NCBI RefSeq assembly: GCF_023516555.1
Contig: NZ_JAMGBD010000001.1
Coordinates: 1,622,501 to 1,686,500 of the forward strand
DNA length: 64,000 bases
Reading direction: 5' to 3'
DNA from: Sphingomonas alba
GTDB taxonomy: Bacteria; Pseudomonadota; Alphaproteobacteria; Sphingomonadales; Sphingomonadaceae
Positions 34,525 to 45,549 of the stretch are shown in pieces (the first letter of the stretch is position 1; the number at the start of each line of letters is the position of its first letter). Position numbers and translations under genes: made by a program. The notes under the pieces were generated by a model. That model had not been told where the DNA came from and searched no databases. It saw only the letters and a program-made list of their open reading frames with translations.

Positions 34525-35445
34525 CTAAATTCCGCCGCCCCAGCGATACTGCAATGCAATGCCGTAAAGGTCGAAATTGTTTCCGGTCCGCGTCGACACG
34601 CCGGTACTGGCATTGGCCTTCAACGAGAAGCGGCGGTTGATCGGCGCGGCGAAGATCAGGCCCGCCCGCCAATTCTGTTGCAAATTGTCGTCTTCGACCC
34701 CGTCGATGCTGGTCCGGCCGCCCGCGAACCAGCTGAGGTTCCCGGCCAGCCACATGCCCGGCTTCAAATTGTAGATGATATGGCCCTGGGCCGAATAGAT
34801 CGGCTTCTGCGTTCGTTTGTGGCCGCCGAAGAAATCATTGTTGGCGGTATAAAGAGTCACGCCCAGCGCCGTCTCCACCGTCCATCGCCCCCAGGTCTTG
34901 GATGCACCAAGCTCTGGCTTGATCGACCAGCGGTTGCCGCCAAGGTTGATCAGCCGCTCATGGTCATATTGCCCCATGGGGATCGACACCTGGACGCTGG
35001 CGCCGAGCAGAAGGTCCTGCCGGTAGCCGCGAAACTCGGCCGCATTCATCGCCGGCGCGCCGTGGAACAGGATCGTCAGTCGCGCCAGCGGATCGCTAAG
35101 GCCCCGGATGTCGCGCTCGACCGGCTCACCGAAATAGGTCGCCTCACCCTTCAAATGGGCGATGGGGACGATCAGGTCGAACTTGCCGGATTCGCCGAAC
35201 AGGTTCACCGACCGGGCATAGGCCGCCAGCACCGCATCTACATGCAGGTCGATATCGGACAGCGGCAATGCCGGGTCGACCGGGATCGCGCCCTTGGACT
35301 CACTGAAGGCGACAATCGCGAAATTGGTGCCGACCGGCGCGGGCGAGTAGGCGCGCGGCTCGATGCTCTGCGCGTCGGCGGGGGTTCCCTCCAATGAACC
35401 GGCCAATACAATGGCGAACGCAAGGCAGGCGGGCACGAAACGCAT
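34525..35445 (-). CDS. Outer-membrane protein, phenol MetA-pathway transporter type
   Basis: A 306-residue protein with a signal peptide (MRFVPACLAFAIVLAGSLEG, then TPADAQ). An even beta-strand pattern follows, fitting the Phenol_MetA_deg family (GTNFAIVAFSESKG, LARLTILFHGAPAM, GASVQVSIPMGQYD) and ending in an aromatic residue run (LYGIALQYRWGGGI). Such proteins are predicted outer-membrane channels near aromatic catabolic genes. It is directly upstream of phhB and next to divergent hpd, which fits uptake of aromatic compounds, but the substrate is not shown. Confidence 0.82.
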   Translation of the reverse strand: MRFVPACLAFAIVLAGSLEGTPADAQSIEPRAYSPAPVGTNFAIVAFSESKGAIPVDPALPLSDIDLHVDAVLAAYARSVNLFGESGKFDLIVPIAHLKGEATYFGEPVERDIRGLSDPLARLTILFHGAPAMNAAEFRGYRQDLLLGASVQVSIPMGQYDHERLINLGGNRWSIKPELGASKTWGRWTVETALGVTLYTANNDFFGGHKRTQKPIYSAQGHIIYNLKPGMWLAGNLSWFAGGRTSIDGVEDDNLQQNWRAGLIFAAPINRRFSLKANASTGVSTRTGNNFDLYGIALQYRWGGGI

Positions 35446-35557
35446 AGGCGATTCCCCTGTCGCGCGGCTTGTCGCAAGGGACTATAGCGCCACCGCACGC
35501 GCGCTTGAAATGCGCTTGGCCCGCACGCACTTGGGCCACCGAAAAGGAGTTGAAACC

Positions 35558-36667
35558 ATGGCTTCCACCGCCGCCCCCTCCATCGAGCTCGGCCCTCTCG
35601 GCCTTGAGAATCCGATGGGCACCGACGGCTTCGAGTTCGTCGAATATACCGCGCCGGACATCGAGCTCTTGCGCTCGCTCTTCACCAAGATGGGCTTTCC
35701 AGAGGTCGCCCGTCACAAGAGCAAGGACGTCACGCTCCACAAGCAGGGCGACTGCAACTTCATCATCAATGCCGAGCCGGGCAGCTATGCCCAGGATTAT
35801 GCCAACGCCCATGGCCCGTCGGCCTGCGCCATGGCATTCCGGGTCAAGGACGCCAAAGCCGCGCATGCTCGGGCGGTGAAGCTCGGCGCCACCAATGTCG
35901 ATGTGAAGCGCGGCGATGGCGAGCTCGACATTCCGGCGATCGAAGGCATCGGCGGCTCACGCCTGTTCTTCGTCGACCAATATGGCGAGGGAAAGGGCAT
36001 CGACGGGTCGATCTACGAGGTCGACTTCAACTTCCATCCCGACTGGCAGGAGCGGATGGAGTCGGCGGACTCGAAGCTGACCTACATCGACCACCTCACC
36101 CACAATGTGAATCGCGGCAACATGAAGACCTGGGCCGACTTCTATGAGCGGCTCTTCAACTTCCGCGAGATCCGCTACTTCGACATCGAGGGCAAGCAGA
36201 CCGGCCTTTTCTCCAAGGCCATGACCTCGCCCTGCGGCAAGATCCGCATTCCCTTGAATGAGAGCCAGGACGACAAGAGCCAGATCGAGGAATTCCTGCG
36301 CGAGTACAAAGGCGAAGGCATCCAGCACATCGCGCTCGGCACGTCGGACATTTACGAGGCCGTCGACATCATCCGCGAGCGCGGCATTCCCTTCCAGGAC
36401 ACGCCCGACACCTATTACGAAATGCTCCCCGAGCGCATCCAGGGCCACGACGAGAACATCCCCGAACTCGAGAAGCGCCGCATCCTGATGGACGGCGCCC
36501 CGACCGAAGGACAGGGCCTGCTGCTGCAAATCTTCACCCAGAACGTCATCGGCCCAATCTTCTTCGAGATCATCCAGCGCAAGGGCAACGAAGGCTTCGG
36601 CGAGGGCAATTTCAAGGCGCTGTTTGAATCGATCGAATTGGATCAGATGCGCAGGGGTGTGATTTGA
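35558..36667 (+). CDS. hpd: 4-hydroxyphenylpyruvate dioxygenase
   Basis: Converts 4-hydroxyphenylpyruvate to homogentisate, the committed step of tyrosine degradation. It has 369 residues in two VOC-type halves. Fe(II) ligands are H179 (IDHLTHNV), H257 (GIQHIALGT) and E337 (IFFEIIQRKG). The start MASTAAPS has AAGGAG 11 bp upstream; the longer open frame overlaps the leader region of the divergent gene. It lies between phhB and the thiolase, so phenylalanine and tyrosine breakdown genes cluster here. Confidence 0.97.
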   Translation: MASTAAPSIELGPLGLENPMGTDGFEFVEYTAPDIELLRSLFTKMGFPEVARHKSKDVTLHKQGDCNFIINAEPGSYAQDYANAHGPSACAMAFRVKDAKAAHARAVKLGATNVDVKRGDGELDIPAIEGIGGSRLFFVDQYGEGKGIDGSIYEVDFNFHPDWQERMESADSKLTYIDHLTHNVNRGNMKTWADFYERLFNFREIRYFDIEGKQTGLFSKAMTSPCGKIRIPLNESQDDKSQIEEFLREYKGEGIQHIALGTSDIYEAVDIIRERGIPFQDTPDTYYEMLPERIQGHDENIPELEKRRILMDGAPTEGQGLLLQIFTQNVIGPIFFEIIQRKGNEGFGEGNFKALFESIELDQMRRGVI

Positions 36668-36681
36668 TCGAACTCGCATGT

Positions 36682-36759
36682 TCCCCGGCGAAGGCCGGGG
36701 CCCAGGCCGCTGTGAAGCAGCGGTACCCGCTGCCCTGGACCCCGGCCTTCGCCGGGGAG
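36682..36759. repeat. Intergenic inverted repeat between hpd and thiolase
   Basis: Two copies of a palindromic unit (TCCCCGGCGAAGGCCGGGG) face each other about 30 bp apart, giving arms of about 25 bp including CCAGG. This is a common sphingomonad-type intergenic repeat and could also end transcription in both directions. It ends 10 bp before the thiolase ATG. Confidence 0.8.
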
Positions 36760-36768
36760 CGCTGAAAA

Positions 36769-37967
<1,199 letters not shown>

Positions 37968-37971
<4 letters not shown>

Positions 37972-38405
37972 CCACCGGCTCCATCTGGGCCGTGCTGCGG
38001 TCGGTCATGGATCCGGAAATCCCGGTCGTCTCGGTCGTCGACCTCGGCATCGTCCGCGACGTCACTCCCGGTGAGGTGACGATCACACCGACGTACTCCG
38101 GTTGCCCGGCGACCGACGTCATCGAGCGCACCATCCGCGAGGAACTGGACGCGGCCGGCTATCGCGATGTTGCCATCAAGACCGTCCTCTCACCGCCGTG
38201 GACCACCGACTGGATCAGCGAAAAGGGCAAGGAGGAGCTGGTTGCCTACGGCATTTCGCCGCCCGATTTGGCGAAACTGGCGACCTGCCCCCGCTGTGGC
38301 TCGACCGATACGGAGGAAGTCAGCCGGTTCGGTTCAACCCCGTGCAAGGCGCAGTGGCGCTGCAAGTCCTGCCTGGAGCCGTTCGACCGCTTCAAATGTC
38401 ACTGA
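37968..38405 (+). CDS. paaD: PaaD, phenylacetyl-CoA epoxidase accessory subunit
   Basis: A 145-residue protein. An N-terminal MIP18/DUF59 domain covers about residues 8-95 ([31 protein letters not shown]). The C-terminal zinc-ribbon-like tail carries four cysteines ([23 protein letters not shown]). The combination is specific to PaaD, which helps mature the PaaABCE epoxidase. The GTG start overlaps the thiolase stop (GTGA). No paaA, B, C or E gene is in the window, so it is detached from the usual operon here. A more general Fe-S assembly role is possible. Confidence 0.88.
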
Positions 38406-39316
38406 CCGCCGCACTGCCCCCGATGCAGCAGCTTGTGATCCGCCAGCACTAGAGCGACCATCGCCTCGACCACCGGCGCGCCGCGGGTGGCTACACAGGG
38501 GTCGTGCCGGCCCTTGATGCCGAAGCTTGAGGTCGGCTTGAACGCGACGCGCAGGACAATCGGATTGCCGGTCGAAATGCCGCCGTCGATACCGCTGACG
38601 CGCATGCCCTCGACATTCTCGCTGCCTTTGCGCCGCCCCGCCGCAAAACCCTCGCCAATCTCGACGCCTTTGACCGCATTGATGCCCATGCACGCTGCTG
38701 CCAGCTCCGCATCCAGCTTGGCATAGACCGGCGCGCCCCATCCCGCCGGCACGCCGCTGGCGACGCATTCAACAATCCCGCCCAGCGAATCTCCCGCCGA
38801 TTTTGCCGCCTCGATCATCGCGCTCCAGCGGCTTGAATCCGCCTCGCCACCCATCTCGACGAGCCCGGCCTCGATCGTGACCTCGGGGATGACGAGTCTC
38901 GCCACCGCGCCAGCCGCGACCCGCGCCGCAGTCTCCCGCGCCGAAGCCCTGCCGCCACCCCTAGGATCGCGAATTCCATATTTGTTTTCATAGGCTTGGT
39001 CGGCATGGCCAAGCCGCGGCGGCAGCCCCTCGTAGTCCGCCGGCCGGGCGTCGACATTCTCGATCATCAGGCTGATCGGCGTCCCCGTCGTCCGGCCCTC
39101 GAACACGCCCGATAGGATTTGCACCCGGTCCGGCTCCCGCCGCGCCGACACCTGCGCCGAAGTGCCGGGACGCCGTTTTGCAATCCACTGCTCTATCCAT
39201 TTCTCATTGAGCTGCAGTCCCGGCGGGCAGCCGTCGACCACTGCGCCGATCGCCGGCCCATGGCTCTCGCCCCAGGTCGTCATGGTCAGCAAATGACCGA
39301 AGCGGTTGATGCTCAT
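38399..39316 (-). CDS. aroC: Chorismate synthase, compact form
   Basis: Makes chorismate from EPSP using reduced FMN. Hallmarks are [69 protein letters not shown] and RHDPCV...PVVEAM. At 305 residues it is about 50 shorter than usual. The losses are in three loops: after the IPEVTIEA strand, before GGISTG (the usual SNxAGGI segment is absent, leaving [10 protein letters not shown]), and before KGRHDPC. Core catalytic stretches remain. It overlaps aroA by 4 bp, so the pair is co-translated. The missing loop normally touches FMN or substrate, so activity needs testing. Confidence 0.9.
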   Translation of the reverse strand: MSINRFGHLLTMTTWGESHGPAIGAVVDGCPPGLQLNEKWIEQWIAKRRPGTSAQVSARREPDRVQILSGVFEGRTTGTPISLMIENVDARPADYEGLPPRLGHADQAYENKYGIRDPRGGGRASARETAARVAAGAVARLVIPEVTIEAGLVEMGGEADSSRWSAMIEAAKSAGDSLGGIVECVASGVPAGWGAPVYAKLDAELAAACMGINAVKGVEIGEGFAAGRRKGSENVEGMRVSGIDGGISTGNPIVLRVAFKPTSSFGIKGRHDPCVATRGAPVVEAMVALVLADHKLLHRGQCGGQ

Positions 39317-40590
39317 TCGATGTTGGCCCCCAGCGCCCGCATGGTCTCGGCGAATCCCGGAAAGCTGGTGCTGATCATCTCTGCGCTGTCAACTGTGACC
39401 GGCTCGTCGCTGGCGAGGCCCAGCACCAGGAACGCCATTGCGATGCGGTGGTCGCCCTGCGCCGCGATCCGCGCGCCACCTCGTACCCTGCCGCGTCCGA
39501 CGATGTGCAGGCTATCACCCCCGGCGACCACGGTGACCCCGCAGGCCGTCAGCCCGGCAATCACGGCGTCAAGCCGGTTGCTCTCCTTGTGTCGCAATTC
39601 GGCAAGCCCATGGATGGCGCTCTCGCCGTCGGCAAAGGCGGCAGCCACTGCGAGCAATGGGATCTCGTCGATCATCGCGGGAATACGCTCGGGCGGAATT
39701 TCGATCGGCTGTAGCGGCGCGTGGCCGATGCGAAGCGTGGCGACGACCTCGCCAGATTGAAGGCGCTTGTCAGACAATTCGACGTCGGCGCCCATCTCGT
39801 CGAGCGATTCGAACAGGCCGGTGCGCAGCGGATTGACCAGCAGGTCGCGGACCTCGACCGACGATCCCGGCACGATCGCCGCCGCAGTGAGCGCGAACGC
39901 CGCGGATGAGGGGTCCGCCCCAATGGCGATTTCGCAACCGGTCAGCTCGCGCATATCTCCCAACGCTACGAAATCGTCGCCCTGCACGACATCGCAGCCA
40001 AACTCGCGAAGCATGATTTCGGTATGATCGCGGCTCAGGGAAGGCTCCCGCACTGTAACTGCGCCGTGAGCCTTCAACCCCGCGAGGAGGAGGGCGGACT
40101 TTACCTGGGCGGAGCTTGGCTCGTTGACCCAGTCAATGCCGCCGAGTCTGCGGCCCCGCAGCGTGATTGGAAGCCTGTCGCCGCCACCCAGCTCGGCGCC
40201 CATCCTCGCCAAGGGCTGCATCACGCGCGCCATCGGCCGCCGCGACAAGCTGTCGTCGCCGGTAAATGTCGCAGTAAGGTCGAATCCCGCTGCTGCCCCC
40301 ATGAGGATCCGCGCGGTCGTGCCGCTGTTCCCGCAGTCGATTGGACCGGGCGGGCTGCGCCACTTGGCACCCGTGACGCGCCACTGGCTGTCAACCTCTT
40401 CTACCCGCGCGCCAAATGCCTCCACGGCCCGGCGTGTAGCCATGACGTCTTCTGACACCAGCAACCCGGAAATCCGCGTTTCACCGTCCGCCAGAGCCCC
40501 TAGAATCAACGCGCGATGCGAACAGCTTTTGTCGCCCGGAATCTCGGCAATGCCGCTGATCGGCCCGGATCGCATCGACCGAAGATCCAT
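39313..40590 (-). CDS. aroA: 3-phosphoshikimate 1-carboxyvinyltransferase (EPSP synthase)
   Basis: Joins PEP to shikimate-3-phosphate to form EPSP, the substrate of AroC. It has about 425 residues from MDLRSMRSG. Family motifs include [18 protein letters not shown] (Cys where Ile is usual), [13 protein letters not shown], the Arg in [46 protein letters not shown] and GDHRIAMAF. The open frame extends 11 codons upstream, but those residues are not family-like. It sits 4 bp after the SURF1 stop on the same strand, so it may share transcription with the cyo operon. Confidence 0.95.
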   Translation of the reverse strand: MDLRSMRSGPISGIAEIPGDKSCSHRALILGALADGETRISGLLVSEDVMATRRAVEAFGARVEEVDSQWRVTGAKWRSPPGPIDCGNSGTTARILMGAAAGFDLTATFTGDDSLSRRPMARVMQPLARMGAELGGGDRLPITLRGRRLGGIDWVNEPSSAQVKSALLLAGLKAHGAVTVREPSLSRDHTEIMLREFGCDVVQGDDFVALGDMRELTGCEIAIGADPSSAAFALTAAAIVPGSSVEVRDLLVNPLRTGLFESLDEMGADVELSDKRLQSGEVVATLRIGHAPLQPIEIPPERIPAMIDEIPLLAVAAAFADGESAIHGLAELRHKESNRLDAVIAGLTACGVTVVAGGDSLHIVGRGRVRGGARIAAQGDHRIAMAFLVLGLASDEPVTVDSAEMISTSFPGFAETMRALGANIE

Positions 40591-40594
40591 CCGC

Positions 40595-41302
40595 TTAGCG
40601 TTCCCGCCGGAAAAGCATGGCAAGACCCGCCAGCGACAGCGCCGCCAGTCCGAACCAGGTCAAAGCGTAGACGAGGTGCATATTGCGGAACGTCACGACG
40701 GTCATGCCGCCGATGGGATAGCCGCCGGGATTGGGCGTTGCGTCCGCGTCGATGAAATATGGCGCGACATTGCTCAAGCCTCGCGCTTTGGCGATCGCGG
40801 CGACGTCGCGCGAATACCAACGGTTCTCCGCTGGTCGATTGGGACGGAGGATTCGGCCCTTGGGCTCGGTCATCCTCAGCAGGCCAGTTACCGTAACAGG
40901 CTCGGTCACCTGACCTTCGGCTTGGGCTGCCGACGGGGTTCGTTCCGCAGGTACGAAGCCCCGGTTGATCAGGATTGTGCCGTCCGCGGTCTGCAACGGC
41001 GTAACTACCCAGAAACCCGCGCCGCGCTCAGTCAGCGCATCGACCAGGGTTTCACGGTTGTTGAGCAAGAGACCCGATGCACGAACATGGCGATATTCGT
41101 CATCCTTCGCGTTGACCCTTGCCCACGCAGTCCGGGCAGGCAGGGGTTGGACGGGCGCAGCCACGCGCGCATTGACGCGCGCTATCAGGTCCAGCTTCCA
41201 GTCGCGCCGCTCGACCTGCCAAACTCCAAGCGCGGAAAAGAGAAGGAAACCAAACAGGCAAAGCAGGATGAGGAAGCGCCGCTTGCCTCGCGATGCGGTC
41301 AC
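40595..41302 (-). CDS. SURF1-family oxidase assembly protein (cyo-linked)
   Basis: A 235-residue protein with two transmembrane helices, near residues 10-30 (FLILLCLFGFLLFSALGVWQ) and close to the C terminus (HLVYALTWFGLAALSLAGLA). The SURF1 signature is present: LGVWQVERRDWK, ILINRGFVP, and a C-terminal THLVYALTWFGL-type end. SURF1 delivers heme to haem-copper oxidases. The GTG start overlaps the cyoD stop (GTGA), so this copy belongs to the quinol oxidase operon; a second copy is in the cox cluster. Confidence 0.92.
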   Translation of the reverse strand: MTASRGKRRFLILLCLFGFLLFSALGVWQVERRDWKLDLIARVNARVAAPVQPLPARTAWARVNAKDDEYRHVRASGLLLNNRETLVDALTERGAGFWVVTPLQTADGTILINRGFVPAERTPSAAQAEGQVTEPVTVTGLLRMTEPKGRILRPNRPAENRWYSRDVAAIAKARGLSNVAPYFIDADATPNPGGYPIGGMTVVTFRNMHLVYALTWFGLAALSLAGLAMLFRRER

Positions 41303-41688
41303 AAACTGTTGGCGGCCTGCGCGGGCACGCTCGGCATCATGTTCGAATTGAGGTGGTACATGATCCACAATGAGCCGGCGATCGTGATGATGAGCAGGAT
41401 GGCCGTGAACATATAGGCCATCAGCGTCCAGCCACCCTCGGCCTCGCTGTTGACGTGCAGGAAGCAAACGGTGTGCACCAGGATCTGCAACGCAGCGAAG
41501 ACGATGACGAACGCCGCCGTGACGCCAGCGTTGGCGATCGGGTGCGCCATCACCAGCCAGAACGGCACTGCGGTCAGGATGACTGAGAGGATGAAACCTA
41601 TCGTATAGCTGCGATAGGAGCCATGACCGTGCGTATCGCCATGGGCGTGAAGTTCGGCGTCCAGATTGGCTTCGCTGTGGATGCTCAT
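41299..41688 (-). CDS. cyoD: Cytochrome bo3 quinol oxidase subunit IV
   Basis: A 129-residue protein with three membrane helices. The N terminus is His-rich (HAHGDTHGHGSYRSY). Helices follow from YTIGFILSVILTAVPFWLVM through IVFAALQILVHTVCFLHV to LMAYMFTAILLIITIAGSLW. It stabilises the CuB site in the bo3 complex. It overlaps cyoC by 4 bp and the SURF1 gene by 4 bp. Confidence 0.93.
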   Translation of the reverse strand: MSIHSEANLDAELHAHGDTHGHGSYRSYTIGFILSVILTAVPFWLVMAHPIANAGVTAAFVIVFAALQILVHTVCFLHVNSEAEGGWTLMAYMFTAILLIITIAGSLWIMYHLNSNMMPSVPAQAANSL

Positions 41689-42317
41689 CTCAGGACCCCA
41701 AGCAAATAGACGAAGGTGAAGACGCCGATCCAGACGACGTCGAGGAAGTGCCAGAACATGCCGAGGCACATCAGCCTGCGCTTGTTGGCGACGATCAGGC
41801 CGCGCTGGCCAATCTGGGCCAGCATGACGAAGATCCAGACGATCCCGGCAGTGACGTGCAGCCCGTGCAGCCCGACGAGCGTGAAGAAGCCCGACAGGAA
41901 ACCGCTACGTTGCGGTGTCGCGCCTTCGGCGATCAGACTGCCGAACTCGTAAAGCTCGACGGCAACGAACGAGGCGCCGAGAAGCGCTGTCACGAGCAGC
42001 CAGGCCTGAGTCGAGCGGACTTTGCCCGGCTCCATCGCCAGCATGGCAAATCCGAAGGTGATTGAAGAGACGAGCAGGATCGCCGTATTGAGCGCGACCA
42101 GCGGCAATTCGAAAATCTCGCGCGGCGTTGGGCCGCCCGCATAAGCGCTGCTGAGCACGCCGAAGCTCGCGAACACTGCCGCGAACAGCAGCGCGTCGCT
42201 CATTAGGTAAATCCAGAAGCCGAGCAGCGTGCCCCCGCCGGCGCCATGCTCGTGACTGTGCGCCTCGACCAAGTGGAAGGTCGGATCGGGAAGGGTCTGT
42301 TCGGTGACCGTCGCCAT
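41685..42317 (-). CDS. cyoC: Cytochrome bo3 quinol oxidase subunit III
   Basis: A 210-residue protein with five membrane helices, typical of bo3 subunit III, which lacks the first two helices of the aa3 form. Marks are LLGFWIYLMSDALLFAAVFASF, the Glu in VAVELYEF, HGLHVTAGIVW and FWHFLDVVWIGVFTFVYLLG. The start MATVTEQTLPD was chosen because it begins 4 bp after the cyoB stop and matches the family. Confidence 0.95.
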   Translation of the reverse strand: MATVTEQTLPDPTFHLVEAHSHEHGAGGGTLLGFWIYLMSDALLFAAVFASFGVLSSAYAGGPTPREIFELPLVALNTAILLVSSITFGFAMLAMEPGKVRSTQAWLLVTALLGASFVAVELYEFGSLIAEGATPQRSGFLSGFFTLVGLHGLHVTAGIVWIFVMLAQIGQRGLIVANKRRLMCLGMFWHFLDVVWIGVFTFVYLLGVLR

Positions 42318-42321
42318 CGCC

Positions 42322-44319
42322 TCAGGCCCCCGCCACCGCTGGACGAACGCGCGCATTCTCGACTTGCTCAACCTCATCGGCCGGCACGTAATAGTCGCGG
42401 TTGTAGTTGAACGTGTGGATGATGATCGCCGCGATGAGTGACACAAATGACAGCGCTGCAAGCCACCAGATGTACCAGATCATTGCGAAGCCCATGACCA
42501 TGGCGATGGCCGAGATTATGACTCCGGCGCCGGTGTTGTGCGGCATGTGGATCGGACGGAAGCCGCCGCTCGGTTTTTGGTAGCCGCGGTCCTTCATGTC
42601 GTACCAGGCGTCGAGGTCGCTGACGACCGGCGTGAATGCAAAATTGTAGAACGGCGGCGGAGAGCTGGTCGACCATTCCAGCGTGCGCCCGTCCCACGGA
42701 TCGCCGGTCGTGTCGCGCAGCTTCTCGCGATTCTTGATGCTGACCGCGACCTGGATGACGAAACCGATGATGCCGACGCCGATGATCAGGGCGCCGATTG
42801 CGGCGACGACGAACCAGGGCTGCAGCGTCGGATCGTTGAAGTGGCTTACGCGGCGCGTCGTTCCCATCAGGCCGACGATGTATATTGGTGTCCAGGCGAC
42901 CCAGTAGCCGATGACCCAGCCCCAGAACGCGACCTTGCCCCAGAATTCGTCGAGCTTGAACCCGAATGCCTTGGGGAACCAGTACGTCATCCCCGCGAAC
43001 ATCGCGAAGACGACGCCGCCGATGATGACGTTATGGAAGTGCGCTACCAGGAACAGGGAGTTGTGAAGCACGAAGTCGGCAGGCGGCACGGCGAGCAGCA
43101 CGCCGGTCATGCCTCCGACGGTGAACGTCAGCATGAAGGCGACCACCCACATCATCGGCAGTTCGAAACGGATCGAGCCGCGATACATCGTGAACAGCCA
43201 GTTGAAGATCTTCGCTCCCGTCGGGATCGAGATCACCATCGTCGCGATTCCGAAGAAGCTGTTGACGCTGGCGCCCGAGCCCATGGTGAAGAAGTGGTGC
43301 AGCCAGACGATGTAGCTGAGGATGGTGATGACCACCGTCGCATAGACCATCGACGAATAGCCGAAGAGCCTCTTGCCCGTGAAGGTCGAGGTGATCTCGG
43401 AATAGATTCCGAACGCCGGCAGGACCAGGACGTAGACTTCCGGATGACCCCAGATCCACACCAGGTTCCAATACATCATCGGGTTTCCGCCGAGATCGTT
43501 GGTGAAGAAGTTGGTGCCGACGTAACGATCGAGCATCAGCAGCGCGAAGGCACCCGTCAGCGCGGGGAAGATGGCGATCGCGAGGACGTTGCTGCACAAA
43601 GCCGTCCAGGTGAAGACCGGCATCTTCATCATCGTCATGCCCGGCGCACGCATCTTGATGATGGTCGTGACCATGTTGATCGCCGACAATGTCGTTCCCA
43701 CGCCTGCTATCTGCAGCGCCCAAAGATAATAATCGGGCCCCGTCCCTGGACTGTTCTGCAGGTTCGCAACCGGCACGTAATTGAGCCAGCCGGCCGTCGA
43801 GAATTCGCCGATGAAGAGCGAGATCATCACCAGCACGGCGCCAGCGACCGTCAGCCACAGACTGAGGCTATTAAGGAACGGGAACGCGACGTCGCGCGCG
43901 CCGATCTGCAGCGGCATGACCAAATTGACGAGGCCGACCACCAGCGGGATCGCCACGAAAAAGATCATGATCGTTCCGTGGGCGGTGAACACCTGATCGT
44001 AATGGTGCGGCGGGAGATATCCCTGGTTGGCGCCGAAAGCGATCGCCTGCTGGGCGCGCATCATGACGGCGTCGGCGAACCCGCGCACCAGCATTATGAT
44101 GCCCAGGATCAGGTACATGATACCGATCTTCTTGTGGTCGACCGAGGTCAGCCACTCACGCCAAAGATAGCCCCACAACTTGAACTTCGTGACGGCGGCC
44201 AGAACCGCGATCCCGCCCAGCGCGACCACAATGAACGTGCCAAGCAGGATCGGTTCGTGGAGCGGAATGGATTCCCAACTCAATCGTCCGAAAATGATTT
44301 TGGAAAGCGACTGGTCCAT
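42322..44319 (-). CDS. cyoB: Cytochrome bo3 quinol oxidase subunit I
   Basis: The catalytic haem-copper subunit, 665 residues with about 15 helices. It oxidises ubiquinol, reduces O2 and pumps protons. The CuB/haem region is clear: [20 protein letters not shown] (His-Tyr crosslink), [10 protein letters not shown], and [18 protein letters not shown] with paired histidines near the C-terminal helices. The N-terminal extension ([20 protein letters not shown]) is typical of quinol oxidases. It overlaps the stop of cyoA by one base. Confidence 0.97.
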   Translation of the reverse strand: MDQSLSKIIFGRLSWESIPLHEPILLGTFIVVALGGIAVLAAVTKFKLWGYLWREWLTSVDHKKIGIMYLILGIIMLVRGFADAVMMRAQQAIAFGANQGYLPPHHYDQVFTAHGTIMIFFVAIPLVVGLVNLVMPLQIGARDVAFPFLNSLSLWLTVAGAVLVMISLFIGEFSTAGWLNYVPVANLQNSPGTGPDYYLWALQIAGVGTTLSAINMVTTIIKMRAPGMTMMKMPVFTWTALCSNVLAIAIFPALTGAFALLMLDRYVGTNFFTNDLGGNPMMYWNLVWIWGHPEVYVLVLPAFGIYSEITSTFTGKRLFGYSSMVYATVVITILSYIVWLHHFFTMGSGASVNSFFGIATMVISIPTGAKIFNWLFTMYRGSIRFELPMMWVVAFMLTFTVGGMTGVLLAVPPADFVLHNSLFLVAHFHNVIIGGVVFAMFAGMTYWFPKAFGFKLDEFWGKVAFWGWVIGYWVAWTPIYIVGLMGTTRRVSHFNDPTLQPWFVVAAIGALIIGVGIIGFVIQVAVSIKNREKLRDTTGDPWDGRTLEWSTSSPPPFYNFAFTPVVSDLDAWYDMKDRGYQKPSGGFRPIHMPHNTGAGVIISAIAMVMGFAMIWYIWWLAALSFVSLIAAIIIHTFNYNRDYYVPADEVEQVENARVRPAVAGA

Positions 44320-45395
44320 TAGTGCGTCGGCCCCTTGTCCGCCTCGTTCCCCGGAGCGACGAACCGATTCCGGTTGGGCTGTGCGCCCTTCTCGCCCGGT
44401 GACTTCATGAGCGCGCCTTCGGGTTTATTGGTCGGCATCGACTCGCGGCCTGCGGGCATGGCGCCGGCTCCCATCGGTTCGTGTGCCATGACTTCGGTCG
44501 CGCAGGGTTTGCCGGGCTCGACGCAGCGCTCGAGGATGCGCCGGTATAGGTCCTGGTCGACACCGGCGAACCGCATCGCCGGCACTTTCTCGCTCGGCTT
44601 CAGCAGCTGCAGGTAAGTTGGCAGGTCGAGCGTCCGACCGCTGCCCTTTGAAGATGCGACCCACTGATCGAATTTGCCCGAGTCGACGCCATGCAAGGCG
44701 AAGCGCATGTCGCTAAAGCCGCGGCCGCTGTAGTTGGCGGAGAAGCCCTCGTCGTCGACGGGCCTGTTCAGCACCGCATGCAGCTGGCTCTGCATTCCCG
44801 GCATCGCGTAGATCATGCCTGCTAATGTCGGCGCGTAGAAGGTGTTCATCATGTTGGTGGAGGTGATGTCGAACCGCACCTCCCGGTTGACCGGCAGCAC
44901 CAGCTCATTGACCGTGGCTATCCCTTGGTCGGGATAAATGAACAGCCACTTCCAATCCATCGACACAACCTGGACGTGCAGGGCTTCCTGGCGAGGTTCG
45001 GCGGCCAGCGCTGGATCGGTCGTGACCCGGTCGAGTGGCCGGAACGGATCCAGCAAATGCGTACTCGACCAGGTGAGGGCACCCAGCATGATGATGATCA
45101 GGAGCGGCGCCGACCAGATGACCAGCTCCAACGAGGTCGAATGGTCGAATTCGGGATCGTAGGTGCCGCCTTGGCCCTTGCGGTAGCGCCAGGCGAAAAT
45201 GACGATCAGCAACATCACCGGAACGATGATCAGCAGCATCAGGCCGGTCGAGATGTAGATGATGTCGCGTTGTTGCCTGGCGACGTCGCCCGCCGGATTG
45301 AGCACTCCTCGCTGGCAAGCCGATAACAGACCGACAGCAGCGACCAGAATCAGCGTGCCAAAACGCCGCGTCCGGGGGTGGAGTCGCTGAGTCAT
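44319..45395 (-). CDS. cyoA: Cytochrome bo3 quinol oxidase subunit II
   Basis: A 358-residue lipoprotein subunit. The lipobox is LLSAC, with Cys27 as the acylation site. Two membrane helices follow (about 45-70 and 88-110), then a cupredoxin-like domain without the CuA ligands, consistent with quinol rather than cytochrome c as donor. The long tail is Met/Gly/Ala-rich ([15 protein letters not shown]). It is the first gene of cyoABCD-surf1. The 154-bp gap to the divergent transporter must hold both promoters; TATAGG near 45408 on the minus strand is a weak -10 candidate. Confidence 0.95.
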   Translation of the reverse strand: MTQRLHPRTRRFGTLILVAAVGLLSACQRGVLNPAGDVARQQRDIIYISTGLMLLIIVPVMLLIVIFAWRYRKGQGGTYDPEFDHSTSLELVIWSAPLLIIIMLGALTWSSTHLLDPFRPLDRVTTDPALAAEPRQEALHVQVVSMDWKWLFIYPDQGIATVNELVLPVNREVRFDITSTNMMNTFYAPTLAGMIYAMPGMQSQLHAVLNRPVDDEGFSANYSGRGFSDMRFALHGVDSGKFDQWVASSKGSGRTLDLPTYLQLLKPSEKVPAMRFAGVDQDLYRRILERCVEPGKPCATEVMAHEPMGAGAMPAGRESMPTNKPEGALMKSPGEKGAQPNRNRFVAPGNEADKGPTH

Positions 45396-45549
45396 TGCGC
45401 CGCCCTATACAAAGCAAACGCGGTTTCGACACTGGGACTTTTCTCGATTTCGCCAAACAGATGTTTTGCGGAAGAAAAGCGCGCCGCTCTTGCATTGATG
45501 GCCGGAGCGAGTGAATAGGGCCGCCGCGCCTGCTGGAGATGATTGCAGC

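Noticed and set aside
42538-44322. 594-codon plus-strand frame opposite cyoB, and a 478-codon minus-strand frame at 14698-16134 opposite hutU
   Set aside because: Both are mirror frames of well-identified genes with highly charged, unlikely proteins.
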